A stretch of DNA of 64,000 nt from Pseudomonas putida. GTDB lineage: Bacteria > Pseudomonadota > Gammaproteobacteria > Pseudomonadales > Pseudomonadaceae. The stretch is from assembly GCF_028682635.1 (NCBI RefSeq), contig NZ_JANHLK010000027.1:1-64000 (forward strand), read 5' to 3'. A model generated the notes under the pieces. It ran no database searches, was not told the DNA's origin, and worked only from the letters and a program-made list of their open reading frames with translations. The translations under genes were made by a program, and so were the position numbers. Each line of letters opens with the position of its first letter. The first letter of the stretch is position 1. Shown here piece after piece: positions 1-11,885 of this stretch.

Positions 1-28
1 AAGATCGCAGCCTGCGGCAGCTCCTACA
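1..28. repeat. Partial REP/REPIN element cut by the window edge
   Basis: This is the right half of a REP palindrome (GATCGCAGCCTGCGGCAGC followed by TCCTACA). It matches the right arm of the elements at 29667-29745 and 40313-40395. It lies 12 bases beyond the accA stop codon, so the complete hairpin probably sits at the 3' end of the accA transcript. The left half is outside the window. Confidence 0.8.
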
Positions 29-39
29 GGGGTACCGCG

Positions 40-987
40 TTAGAGACCGTAGCTCATCAGACGATCATAGCGGCGCTTCAGCAGCGCATCGTTGTCGAAC
101 TTCTTCAGCATTGCCAGTTGCGAGCTCAGTTCGGCGCGGATCGAGGCAGCGGCAGCAGCCGGATCACGGTGTGCGCCGCCAAGTGGCTCGCTGATCACTT
201 TATCCACGATGCCCAGGCCCTTGAGGCGCTCGGCGGTGATGCCCATGGCTTCAGCGGCGTCCGGTGCTTTCTCGGCGGTTTTCCACAGGATCGATGCGCA
301 ACCTTCCGGCGAGATCACCGCGTAGGTCGAGTACTGCAGCATGTTCAACTGATCGCAAACGCCGATGGCCAGTGCACCACCGGAACCACCTTCACCGATC
401 ACGGTGGCGATGATTGGGGTTTTCAGGCGAGCCATGACGCGCAGGTTCCAGGCAATCGCTTCGCTCTGGTTGCGCTCTTCAGCGTCGATGCCAGGGTACG
501 CACCCGGGGTGTCGATGAAGGTCAGGATCGGCATCTTGAAACGCTCGGCCATTTCCATCAGGCGACAGGCCTTGCGGTAGCCTTCCGGACGCGGCATGCC
601 GAAGTTGCGGCGAACCTTCTCGCGCACTTCGCGGCCTTTCTGGTGACCGATGACCATTACTGGCTGGTCTTCCAGACGGGCAATACCGCCAACGATGGCG
701 GCGTCGTCGGAGAAGTGACGGTCACCATGCAGCTCGTCGAACTCGGTGAAGATGTGTTCGATGTAGTCCAGGGTATATGGACGCTTCGGGTGACGCGCCA
801 GACGCGCGATCTGCCAGCTGGTCAGCTTGCCGAAGATGTCCTCGGTCAGCGTGCTGCTCTTGTCCTGCAGGCGGGAAATCTCATCGCCGATATTCAGCGA
901 ATTGTCATTACCGACCAAGCGCAACTCTTCGATCTTGGCTTGCAGGTCGGCGATCGGCTGTTCGAAATCTAGAAAATTCGGGTTCAT
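40..987 (-). CDS. accA: Acetyl-CoA carboxylase carboxyltransferase, alpha subunit
   Basis: AccA pairs with AccD in the carboxyltransferase half of acetyl-CoA carboxylase. It moves CO2 from biotin-BCCP to acetyl-CoA to make malonyl-CoA, the committed step of fatty-acid synthesis. The 315-residue product starting MNPNFLDFEQ is the usual Pseudomonas length. A start nine codons upstream is open but adds an atypical MDVDPRRTP leader, so I chose the ATG at 987. The crotonase-fold core is visible, with the HGDRHF and DTPGAYPG stretches and the EGGSGGALA oxyanion-type loop. It is the last gene of the long minus-strand envelope/replication cluster, about 150 bases after dnaE. Confidence 0.97.
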   Translation of the reverse strand: MNPNFLDFEQPIADLQAKIEELRLVGNDNSLNIGDEISRLQDKSSTLTEDIFGKLTSWQIARLARHPKRPYTLDYIEHIFTEFDELHGDRHFSDDAAIVGGIARLEDQPVMVIGHQKGREVREKVRRNFGMPRPEGYRKACRLMEMAERFKMPILTFIDTPGAYPGIDAEERNQSEAIAWNLRVMARLKTPIIATVIGEGGSGGALAIGVCDQLNMLQYSTYAVISPEGCASILWKTAEKAPDAAEAMGITAERLKGLGIVDKVISEPLGGAHRDPAAAAASIRAELSSQLAMLKKFDNDALLKRRYDRLMSYGL

Positions 988-1137
988 AGGCGTCCGTCTT
1001 GGGTCGACGTCCAAGAGAGCTTGGGCCGGCCGGTTGTCTATTCGCGCCCTACCATAAGGGACAGGCGCGTTCAGGTCGAGATTAAATTCTGGTCAAGCTC
1101 AGGGCCCCGCTCAAAGTTAAAAGCGACACCCTGACCG

Positions 1138-4659
<3,522 letters not shown>

Positions 4660-4689
4660 AGTGATCCTGCATTAAGTCATGAAAACAAC

Positions 4690-4713
4690 AAGGCCCGGAT
4701 TGTACCGGGCCTT
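4690..4713 (-). terminator. Hairpin between rnhB and dnaE
   Basis: Nine-base arms (AAGGCCCGG / CCGGGCCTT) enclose a six-base loop. On the minus strand the stem is followed by GTTGTTTTC, an imperfect U-rich tail. It sits about 25 bases after the rnhB stop and only 30 bases before the dnaE ATG, so there is little room for a dnaE promoter downstream of it. It is probably a partial terminator or an mRNA-stability hairpin that adjusts dnaE and accA output relative to the lpx genes. Confidence 0.65.
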
Positions 4714-4736
4714 GGTGAAAAAAATCAGCCTTGCAA

Positions 4737-5378
4737 CTAAGACTCGATGAGACTCTCTCGGGCCTCATAGGCCAGGCGCACCGGGGCAAACGAGCGCCGG
4801 TGAATCGGCGTCGGCCCCAGGCGTGCCAGCGCTTCCAGATGAACGGGCGTCGGGTAGCCTTTGTGCCCGCCGATCCCGTAACCCGGGTAGATCAATTCGA
4901 AAGCAGCCATTTCACGGTCGCGACTGACCTTGGCCAGAATCGATGCCGCGGCGATCGCCGGGACCTTGCCGTCGCCCTGCACCACCGCTTCGGCACGCAT
5001 CGGCAACTTCGGGCAACGGTTGCCGTCGATCATCGCCAGTTTCGGCTGGACGTGCAGCCCGGCAATGGCGCGCTGCATGGCCAGCATGGTGGCATGGAGG
5101 ATGTTCAGCTCATCGATCTCTTCGACTTCCGCGCGGGCAATGCACCAGCTCAGGGCTTTTTCGCAGATTTCGTCATAGAGTTTTTCGCGCCGGGCTTCGG
5201 TGAGCTTCTTCGAGTCGTTCAGCCCGAGGATCGGACGGTTCGGATCAAGAATCACCGCCGCGGTCACCACGGCGCCGCATAACGGGCCGCGACCGACTTC
5301 GTCGACACCGGCAACCAGTTCTTCCACTTCCGCGACCAAGGTGAAATCCAGCCCCATCTGCATGCTTGTCTTACTCAT
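4737..5378 (-). CDS. rnhB: Ribonuclease HII
   Basis: RNase HII removes RNA from RNA-DNA hybrids and nicks at single ribonucleotides misincorporated in DNA. The 213-residue protein carries the type-2 signature GVDEVGRGPLCG near residue 25, with the first two acidic catalytic residues (D, E), then LNDSKKL and an AAASILAKVSRD segment. Its ATG overlaps the lpxB stop as ATGA, indicating translational coupling. An internal ATG at 5363 (MQMGLDF) is where many homologues begin, so the first five residues are uncertain. Confidence 0.95.
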   Translation of the reverse strand: MSKTSMQMGLDFTLVAEVEELVAGVDEVGRGPLCGAVVTAAVILDPNRPILGLNDSKKLTEARREKLYDEICEKALSWCIARAEVEEIDELNILHATMLAMQRAIAGLHVQPKLAMIDGNRCPKLPMRAEAVVQGDGKVPAIAAASILAKVSRDREMAAFELIYPGYGIGGHKGYPTPVHLEALARLGPTPIHRRSFAPVRLAYEARESLIES

Positions 5379-6505
5379 TTTACTGGGTCGATCAGGTTCA
5401 GCACTGCATCCGCAGCCTGGTTGGAGGCATCCAGACGAAGGGTCCGGTGAATTTCATCAAAACCGCGGGTTTGCTCTTCGCCACCCTCGATCAGCGGCGA
5501 CAGGGTCTGGGCCAGCGCTTCGACCGTGGCATCGTCCTGCAACAACTCGGGCACCAACAGGCGCTGGGCCAGCAGGTTCGGCAAGGACACGTACGGGCTC
5601 TTCACCATGCGCTTGAGAATCCAGAACGTCAGCGGTGCCAGGCGATAGGCAACCACCATCGGCCGCTTGTACAACAAGGCTTCAAGCGTTGCGGTCCCCG
5701 AGGCAATCAGTACGGCGTTGCAGGCTGCCAAAGCCAGATGGGACTTGCCGTCGAGCAAGGTCAGCGGCAAATCGCGACCGGCCAGCAGCTCTTCAAGCTG
5801 GGCCCGGCGCTGTGGGTTGGCACAAGGCACGACAAACCGCACACCGGGGCGCAGTGCCCGCAGGCGTTGGGCGGTATCGAGAAACAAGGCGCCTAGTCGG
5901 CCGACTTCGCCGCCACGACTGCCGGGCATCAGCGCCACCAACGGCCCGTCGGGCAATCCCAGTTCGGCCCGCGCCGCAGCGCGATCGGCTTCCAGCGGAA
6001 TGGCATCGGCCAGGGTGTGCCCGACAAACCGCACCGGCACACCCTTCTCTTCGTAGAATTTCGCTTCGAACGGGAACAGGGTGAGCATCAGGTCGCAACC
6101 TTCGCGAATCTTCAGCACGCGCTTCTGCCGCCAGGCCCAGACCGATGGACTGACGTAATGCACGGTCTTGATCCCGGCCTGACGCAGCTTGAGTTCGATG
6201 TTGAGGTTGAAGTCCGGGGCATCGATACCGATGAACACGTCCGGCTTCGCGGCGATCAGGTCAGCCACCAGCTTTTTTCGGCGCGCCAGCAATTCACGCA
6301 AGCGGCCCAGCACTTCCACCAGGCCCATGACCGACAGACGTTCCATGGGAAAGTAGGACGTCAGGCCTTCGGCCTGCATCAACGGACCGCCGACTCCGAT
6401 GAACTCGACCGCCGGATGGCGAGCCTTGAGCGCGCGCATCAGACCCGCGCCCAAAATGTCGCCGGAAGCCTCGCCCGCCACCAGCGCAATACGCAAATTG
6501 GCCAT
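5375..6505 (-). CDS. lpxB: Lipid-A-disaccharide synthase
   Basis: This GT19 glycosyltransferase joins UDP-2,3-diacylglucosamine and lipid X to form the beta-1,6 disaccharide backbone of lipid A. It acts peripherally at the inner membrane. The 376 residues open with the LRIALVAGEASGDILGAGLM motif typical of LpxB. They also carry GIDAPDFN and PGSRGGEVGRL, the nucleotide-sugar-binding region. The gene lies two bases after lpxA and overlaps rnhB by four, so it is part of the lpxD-fabZ-lpxA-lpxB operon. Confidence 0.97.
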   Translation of the reverse strand: MANLRIALVAGEASGDILGAGLMRALKARHPAVEFIGVGGPLMQAEGLTSYFPMERLSVMGLVEVLGRLRELLARRKKLVADLIAAKPDVFIGIDAPDFNLNIELKLRQAGIKTVHYVSPSVWAWRQKRVLKIREGCDLMLTLFPFEAKFYEEKGVPVRFVGHTLADAIPLEADRAAARAELGLPDGPLVALMPGSRGGEVGRLGALFLDTAQRLRALRPGVRFVVPCANPQRRAQLEELLAGRDLPLTLLDGKSHLALAACNAVLIASGTATLEALLYKRPMVVAYRLAPLTFWILKRMVKSPYVSLPNLLAQRLLVPELLQDDATVEALAQTLSPLIEGGEEQTRGFDEIHRTLRLDASNQAADAVLNLIDPVK

Positions 6506-6507
6506 GG

Positions 6508-7284
6508 TTAGCGGGTGATGCCGCGGGTCGAGGACTGTATGGAGTCGCGGAACACCGCCACTTCCGGGAACTGGGCAGAGGATTCGGCCAGTTCGGCGAG
6601 CGCCTGCTCAACCGTCAGGCCCTGGCGATAGACCACCTTGTAGGCACGACGCAGGGCGTGGATCGCGTCTTCGCTGAAACCGCGACGGCGCATGCCTTCG
6701 AAGTTCATGCTGCGGGCTTCGGCCGGGTTGCCGAACACCGTGACATAGGCCGGGACGTCCTTGCCAATCGCCGTACCCATGCCGGAAAAGCTGTGGGCAC
6801 CGATGTGGCAATACTGGTGAACCAGGGTAAAACCGGACAGGATCGCCCAGTCTTCCACGTGCACGTGGCCGGCCAGCGCCGTGTTGTTGACCAGGATGCA
6901 GTGGTTGCCGATGACACTGTCGTGACCGATGTGGGCGTAGGCCATGATCAGGTTGTGATCGCCCAGGGTGGTTTCCGAACGGTCCTGAATGGTCCCACGG
7001 TGAATCGTCACACCTTCGCGGATGACGTTGTGGTCACCCATCACCAGGCGGGTTTCCTCGCCTTTGTATTTCAGATCGGGCGTGTCCTCACCTACCGAGG
7101 AAAACTGGTAGATACGGTTGTGCTTACCGATTCGGGTCGGGCCCTTGAGAATCACATGCGGCCCGATCACGGTCCCCTCGCCGATTTCCACACCTGCGCC
7201 GATGATCGACCACGGGCCGACCTCGACACCGTCAGCCAGGACGGCCGTCGGATCGATGATTGCGCGAGGGTCGATCAAACTCAT
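6508..7284 (-). CDS. lpxA: UDP-GlcNAc O-acyltransferase, first step of lipid A synthesis
   Basis: LpxA transfers a 3-hydroxyacyl group from ACP to UDP-GlcNAc. The 258 residues form left-handed beta-helix hexapeptide repeats, followed by a C-terminal helical part. The catalytic histidine is H121 (in AHIGHDSVIGNH). At the acyl-chain ruler position I count a methionine, M169 (SFSGMG). The same residue at the same number in P. aeruginosa restricts the chain to ten carbons, whereas E. coli has G173. I infer 3-hydroxydecanoate at this lipid A position. The ATG overlaps the fabZ stop by four bases. Confidence 0.97.
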   Translation of the reverse strand: MSLIDPRAIIDPTAVLADGVEVGPWSIIGAGVEIGEGTVIGPHVILKGPTRIGKHNRIYQFSSVGEDTPDLKYKGEETRLVMGDHNVIREGVTIHRGTIQDRSETTLGDHNLIMAYAHIGHDSVIGNHCILVNNTALAGHVHVEDWAILSGFTLVHQYCHIGAHSFSGMGTAIGKDVPAYVTVFGNPAEARSMNFEGMRRRGFSEDAIHALRRAYKVVYRQGLTVEQALAELAESSAQFPEVAVFRDSIQSSTRGITR

Positions 7285-7721
7285 AGTTTGCGTTCCGCGC
7301 AGATGATTTCAGCGGAGCAGACCGGCTTGCCATCGACCGAAGCCTGGCACTCGAACTTCCAGATCTGCCGCTTGCAGCTGATGAACTTGGCTTCCAGGAT
7401 CAGCTGGTCGCCCGGCAGTACAGGCTGGCGGAAGCGCAGCTTGTCGGAGCCGACGAAGTAATAAAGGGTGCCGTCGGCGGGTTTCACGTCGAGCATTTTG
7501 AAACCAAGGATCCCTGCAGCCTGAGCCATCGCTTCGATGATCAGTACGCCCGGCATGATTGGATGCGCAGGAAAGTGACCATTGAAGAAGGGTTCGTTGA
7601 TGCTGACATTCTTGTAGGCGCGAATGCGCTTGCCTTCAACATCCAGCTCCACTACCCGGTCCACCAGCAGGAACGGGTAACGGTGAGGCAGGTATTCGCG
7701 AATCTCGTTGATGTCCATCAT
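7281..7721 (-). CDS. fabZ: 3-hydroxyacyl-ACP dehydratase FabZ
   Basis: FabZ dehydrates 3-hydroxyacyl-ACP in fatty-acid elongation and competes with LpxA and LpxD for the same substrate, which explains its place between their genes. It is a 146-residue hot-dog-fold protein with the catalytic pair H49 (GHFPAHPIMPG) and E63 (IIEAMAQ). I chose the start at MMDINEIREYLPHRYPF. An in-frame extension of 20 codons upstream has no family similarity. It overlaps lpxA by four bases. Confidence 0.96.
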   Translation of the reverse strand: MMDINEIREYLPHRYPFLLVDRVVELDVEGKRIRAYKNVSINEPFFNGHFPAHPIMPGVLIIEAMAQAAGILGFKMLDVKPADGTLYYFVGSDKLRFRQPVLPGDQLILEAKFISCKRQIWKFECQASVDGKPVCSAEIICAERKL

Positions 7722-7829
7722 TTCGGGGGGAAGCCTATGTAAAGATTGGGAGCGCGCGACTGATGCACACTCCTCTAGCAAATCAAGGACGCAGTCTAGC
7801 GGCTGTGCACACTTGATATGGAAATGGTA

Positions 7830-8885
7830 TCAGCCATCTGATGAAGCATTACCGCCAGGGGTCACGTCCCCAGTTTGCTTTTCCAGCTGTCGCAGACGCC
7901 GCGCGATGTCATCGAGCTGACGAATACGGGCCGCGCTTTTGCGCCACTCGGCGGCTGGCTGCATCGCCGTTCCGGAAGAATAGGCACCCGGCTCGGTGAT
8001 CGAGTGGGTCACCATGGTCATCCCGGTGATGAAAACGTTGTCGCAAATATCGATATGCCCCACCAGCCCTACGCCACCGGCGAGCATGCAATGCTTGCCG
8101 ATTTTAGTGCTGCCGGAGATCCCCACGCAGGCCGCCATGGCGGTGTGATCACCGACCTGAACGTTGTGGGCGATCTGGATCTGGTTGTCGAGTTTCACAC
8201 CATTGCCAATGACGGTATCGGCCAGCGCACCACGGTCAATGGCGGTGTTCACGCCGATTTCCACGTCATCGCCGACCAGGACACCACCGATCTGGGCAAT
8301 TTTCTGCCAGATGCCTTTCTCGTTGGCAAAGCCGAAGCCTTCGCCGCCAAGCACCGCACCGGACTGGATCACCACCCGCTTGCCGACGCGTACGTCGTGA
8401 TACAGCGTGACGCGCGGTGCCAGCCAGCCGCCTTCGCCAACGACGCTGCGGGCGCCGATGAAGCAGTGCGCACCAATGGTCGTACCGGCAGCAATATGCG
8501 CCCCGCTTTCAATCACCGCAAATGCACCGATACTCGCCGCCGGATCGACCACCGCATCCGCGGCAATCACTGCCGTCGGATGAATACCGGCTGCCGCCTT
8601 GGGCTTGGGATCGAACAGGTGGGAAATACGCGCGTAAGCAGCGTAAGGATCGGGCACCACCAGGCAATCCCCGGCAAAACCTTCGGCGTCAGCGGCCTTG
8701 AGCAACAACGCTGCCGCCTGACTGCCTGCCAGGTATTTGCGGTATTGGGGGTTTGCGAGAAAGCTCAACTGAGCTGGGCCAGCCTCCTGCAAGGTGGCTA
8801 GCCCAGTAATTGCTTTCTCCGGGTCGCCACGTAGCGTGGCGCCGAGGAACTCGGCCAGCTGGCCGAGCTTAATGGTCACTGTCAT
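7830..8885 (-). CDS. lpxD: UDP-3-O-(3-hydroxyacyl)glucosamine N-acyltransferase
   Basis: This is the third lipid A step, N-acylation of UDP-3-O-acyl-glucosamine. The 351-residue protein has an N-terminal uridine-binding domain (to about residue 100), a left-handed beta-helix, and a C-terminal helical tail rich in R, Q and L. The catalytic histidine is H240 within QIQIAHNVQVG. The gene starts three bases after the skp stop. A 108-base gap without obvious structure separates it from fabZ. Confidence 0.97.
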   Translation of the reverse strand: MTVTIKLGQLAEFLGATLRGDPEKAITGLATLQEAGPAQLSFLANPQYRKYLAGSQAAALLLKAADAEGFAGDCLVVPDPYAAYARISHLFDPKPKAAAGIHPTAVIAADAVVDPAASIGAFAVIESGAHIAAGTTIGAHCFIGARSVVGEGGWLAPRVTLYHDVRVGKRVVIQSGAVLGGEGFGFANEKGIWQKIAQIGGVLVGDDVEIGVNTAIDRGALADTVIGNGVKLDNQIQIAHNVQVGDHTAMAACVGISGSTKIGKHCMLAGGVGLVGHIDICDNVFITGMTMVTHSITEPGAYSSGTAMQPAAEWRKSAARIRQLDDIARRLRQLEKQTGDVTPGGNASSDG

Positions 8886-8888
8886 GGA

Positions 8889-9392
8889 TTACTTCAGCTG
8901 ATTCATGCGCTCGATAACCTGGCGCGTGATGTCGTACTGAGGTTTGACATCAATCACTGCACCACGCTCGAAGACCAGGTCAAAAGCACCTTTCTTGATG
9001 ACTTCTTCCACAGCGCTGTCCAGTTTCGGCTTGAGCTGCTTCAGCATTTCACGGTCGGCAACGGCTTTGGCTTCGTTCAGTTCCTTGGACTGGAACTGGA
9101 AGTCACGGGCCTTTTGCTTGAATTCAAGCTCCAGACGCTCACGCTCGCCTTGCTGCATTTTGTCGCCACCGGCCATCAGGCGATCCTGGATACCCTTGGC
9201 GCTGCTTTCCAGCGTCTTGAGCTTGCTCAGCTGAGGACCGAATTTCTTCTCGGCATCCACGGCGTATTTCTTGGCCGCATCGGATTCCAGCAGAGCCATC
9301 TGATAGTTCAGGACGGCGATTTTCATGTCGGCAAATGCCGGACCTGCAACCAGTACGGAAGCCAGGAGAACCAATTGAGTCAACTTACGCAC
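8889..9392 (-). CDS. skp: Periplasmic outer-membrane-protein chaperone (OmpH/Skp)
   Basis: Skp is a trimeric jellyfish-shaped chaperone that carries unfolded outer-membrane proteins through the periplasm to the Bam complex. The 167 residues begin with a signal peptide (MRKLTQLVLLASVLVAGPAFA), followed by a long charged coiled-coil region (about 45-135) and a return strand. The start is a GTG at 9392, preceded by a clear AGGAG eight bases upstream. Its position directly after bamA fits its role. Confidence 0.95.
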   Translation of the reverse strand: MRKLTQLVLLASVLVAGPAFADMKIAVLNYQMALLESDAAKKYAVDAEKKFGPQLSKLKTLESSAKGIQDRLMAGGDKMQQGERERLELEFKQKARDFQFQSKELNEAKAVADREMLKQLKPKLDSAVEEVIKKGAFDLVFERGAVIDVKPQYDITRQVIERMNQLK

Positions 9393-9437
9393 GATGCACT
9401 CCTACAAAATCCATTGTCGTTATCTTGGGGCAGACGC

Positions 9438-11813
9438 TTAGAACGTCTGACCGAGGGAGAATTGGAACACTTGAGTTTCAGCGTCATCCGGTTTCTTGAC
9501 TGGCATGGCCAACGCAAAACTCAGAGGACCCAGTGCGGTGACCCAGGTCACACCCACACCGACGGAACTGGCCATATTGCTCAGACTGATGTCGTTGCAC
9601 TTGGTGTTGGACTTCGTGCCATCAGCGTTGGTGGAATCAGAGCACGATGAGTCGAAAACGTTACCCACATCCCAGAATACCGAGGTACGCAGGGAACGCT
9701 GGTCCTTGACGAACGGCAGCGGGAACAGGACTTCAACACCACCCTGGATCAGGACGTTACCACCGAACGGCAGCGGATCCTGGTCCGGGTCGAGCGCAGT
9801 GCCAGGGTTCTTGCCGGTACTTGGTGTACTGCGAGGACCCAGGGTGCTGTCCTTGAAGCCGCGAACCGAGTTGAAACCACCAGCATAGTAGTTTTCATAG
9901 AATGGCAAGCCATCGGTCGAACCGTAACCATCGCCATAACCCAGTTCGGTATGCAGGCGCATGGTGTAGTTGTCGCTCAGTGGCTGGAACAACTGGCCAC
10001 GGTAGTCGAGCTTGAAGAACGACAGGTCGCTGCCTGGAACCGTGGATTCCAGCACGAGGCTCTGGGAATGACCACGGGTCGCCAGTACGCCCTTGTTCAG
10101 GGTGGACTCGGACCAACCGGCCGAAGCCTTGAAGTTCAGGTACTTGTCGCCTTCCTTGTTAACGAAATCAAAGATCTCGTCGACGGTATAGACACCGGTC
10201 TTGATCTCGTCCTGCTGGGCCGTCAGGCCGAAGGTCAGGCGCGAAGTCTCGCTGATCGGATAACCGACGCTCACGCCGGCACCCAGGCTGTCCACGGCAT
10301 AGCTGGCTACGTCGACGTCGAGGTCATCGTAGTCAGTTGTACGGTAGAACGCGTTGTAACCCAGGCTCACGCCATCGGCAGTCCAGTAGGGGTCAACGTA
10401 ACCGAAGTTGTAGCGGCTCTGGTATTCGCTGCGGGTCAAGCCGAGGCTGACCTTGTTACCGGTACCGAGGAAGTTGTTCTGGGTGATCGAACCACCGAGG
10501 ATCAGGCCCGCACTCTGGGCGAAGCCGACGCTGGCGGTAATCGAACCGGACGCCTGCTCTTCAACGCTGTAGTTGACGTCAACCTGGTCATCGACACCCG
10601 GTACAGCCGGGGTTTCAACGTTGACTTCCTTGAAGAAGCCCAGTCGCTCCAGACGGGTCTTGGATTGGTCGATCAGGTAGGTCGAGGCCCAGCCGCCTTC
10701 CATCTGGCGCATTTCGCGACGCAGCACTTCGTCTTCGGACTTGGTGTTGCCACGGAAGTTGATGCGGTTCACGTAGGCACGCTTGCCTGGATCGACAGCG
10801 AAGGTGATGTCTACCGTGTGGTCGTCATCGTGGGGCTGAGGCACGCCGTTGACGTTGGCGAAGGTGTAGCCCTCGTTACCCAGGCGACGAGTGATCAGTT
10901 CAGACGTGGTGGTCATCAGCTTGCGCGAGAACACCTGGCCTTTCTGTACCAGCAGCAGGGACTTGACCTGGTCTTCAGGGACTTTCAGGTCGCCGCTGAG
11001 CTTCACGTCACGAACGGTGTACTTGTCACCTTCGTTGATGTTGACGGTGATGTAGACGTGCTTCTTGTCCGGCGTGATGGACACCTGGGTCGAAGCGATG
11101 TCCATGTTGATGTAGCCGCGGTCCAGGTAGTAGGAACGCAGGCGCTCCAGGTCACCGGAGAGTTTTTCACGGGCGTACTTGTCATCGTTCTTGAAGAACG
11201 ACAGCCAGTTGGTGGTCTTGAGTTCGAACAGGTCGATCAGGTCTTCATCAGGGAAGACCGTGTTGCCTACCACGTTGATGTGCTGGATAGCGGCAACGGT
11301 GCCTTCGTTGATGTTGACCTTCAAGCCGACGCGGTTGCGCGGCTGCGGGATCACTTCAGTGTCGACGGTAGCCGAGTAGCGACCCTGGGCGACGTACTGG
11401 CGCTGCAGTTCGTTACGTACGCCTTCGAGGGTGGCGCGTTGGAAGATCTCGCCTTCGGCCAGGCCGGATTGCTTGAGACCCTTCATCAGGTCTTCGGTGG
11501 AGATCGCCTTGTTGCCTTCGATCTCGATACTGGCAACCGACGGACGCTCGACTACCGTGATAACCAGGACGTTGCCATCGCGGCCCAGTTGGATATCTTG
11601 AAAGAACCCGGTTTTGAACAGCGCACGAGTGGATTCCACCAGGCGTCGATCATCCGCCTGTTCACCGACGTTCAACGGCAAAGCACCAAAGACGCTACCC
11701 GCGGAGACCCGCTGGAGGCCATTGACGCGAATATCAGAGATAGTGAAGGACTCGGCGTGAACTTCGGCGATCATCAATACGGTGAGAACCGCAGTTAGCA
11801 GCAGACGTTTCAT
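9438..11813 (-). CDS. bamA: Outer membrane assembly factor BamA (Omp85/Opr86)
   Basis: BamA is the central beta-barrel of the machine that inserts outer-membrane proteins. The 791-residue product has a signal peptide ending AEVHA, five POTRA repeats (about 22-420) and an Omp85 16-stranded barrel. The barrel region includes YYAGGFNSVRGF, which carries the conserved VRGF element. The protein ends in a terminal Phe (FSLGQTF), as expected for a Bam substrate. I place the start at the ATG at 11813 with AAGGA upstream; the 20-codon extension beyond it lacks signal-peptide character. Confidence 0.98.
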   Translation of the reverse strand: MKRLLLTAVLTVLMIAEVHAESFTISDIRVNGLQRVSAGSVFGALPLNVGEQADDRRLVESTRALFKTGFFQDIQLGRDGNVLVITVVERPSVASIEIEGNKAISTEDLMKGLKQSGLAEGEIFQRATLEGVRNELQRQYVAQGRYSATVDTEVIPQPRNRVGLKVNINEGTVAAIQHINVVGNTVFPDEDLIDLFELKTTNWLSFFKNDDKYAREKLSGDLERLRSYYLDRGYINMDIASTQVSITPDKKHVYITVNINEGDKYTVRDVKLSGDLKVPEDQVKSLLLVQKGQVFSRKLMTTTSELITRRLGNEGYTFANVNGVPQPHDDDHTVDITFAVDPGKRAYVNRINFRGNTKSEDEVLRREMRQMEGGWASTYLIDQSKTRLERLGFFKEVNVETPAVPGVDDQVDVNYSVEEQASGSITASVGFAQSAGLILGGSITQNNFLGTGNKVSLGLTRSEYQSRYNFGYVDPYWTADGVSLGYNAFYRTTDYDDLDVDVASYAVDSLGAGVSVGYPISETSRLTFGLTAQQDEIKTGVYTVDEIFDFVNKEGDKYLNFKASAGWSESTLNKGVLATRGHSQSLVLESTVPGSDLSFFKLDYRGQLFQPLSDNYTMRLHTELGYGDGYGSTDGLPFYENYYAGGFNSVRGFKDSTLGPRSTPSTGKNPGTALDPDQDPLPFGGNVLIQGGVEVLFPLPFVKDQRSLRTSVFWDVGNVFDSSCSDSTNADGTKSNTKCNDISLSNMASSVGVGVTWVTALGPLSFALAMPVKKPDDAETQVFQFSLGQTF

Positions 11814-11837
11814 GAAGTCCTTTCTTATTCCAACTGG

Positions 11838-11865
11838 CAATAAAAACTGCCGCAAAATGCGGCAG
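11838..11865 (-). terminator. Hairpin plus U-tract between rseP and bamA
   Basis: On the minus strand CTGCCGC-ATTTT-GCGGCAG is followed immediately by TTTTTATTG, the form of an intrinsic terminator. It begins about 20 bases after the rseP stop, and its U-tract ends about 25 bases before the bamA ATG. That leaves no room for a bamA promoter below it. I read it as an attenuator or processing site that separates rseP and bamA expression. Confidence 0.7.
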
Positions 11866-11885
11866 ATTCGCAATTCAGCGAAGCG

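Noticed and set aside
9951..11798. Long frame antisense to bamA
   Set aside because: Mirror of the BamA coding strand without ribosome-binding site or conserved motifs.
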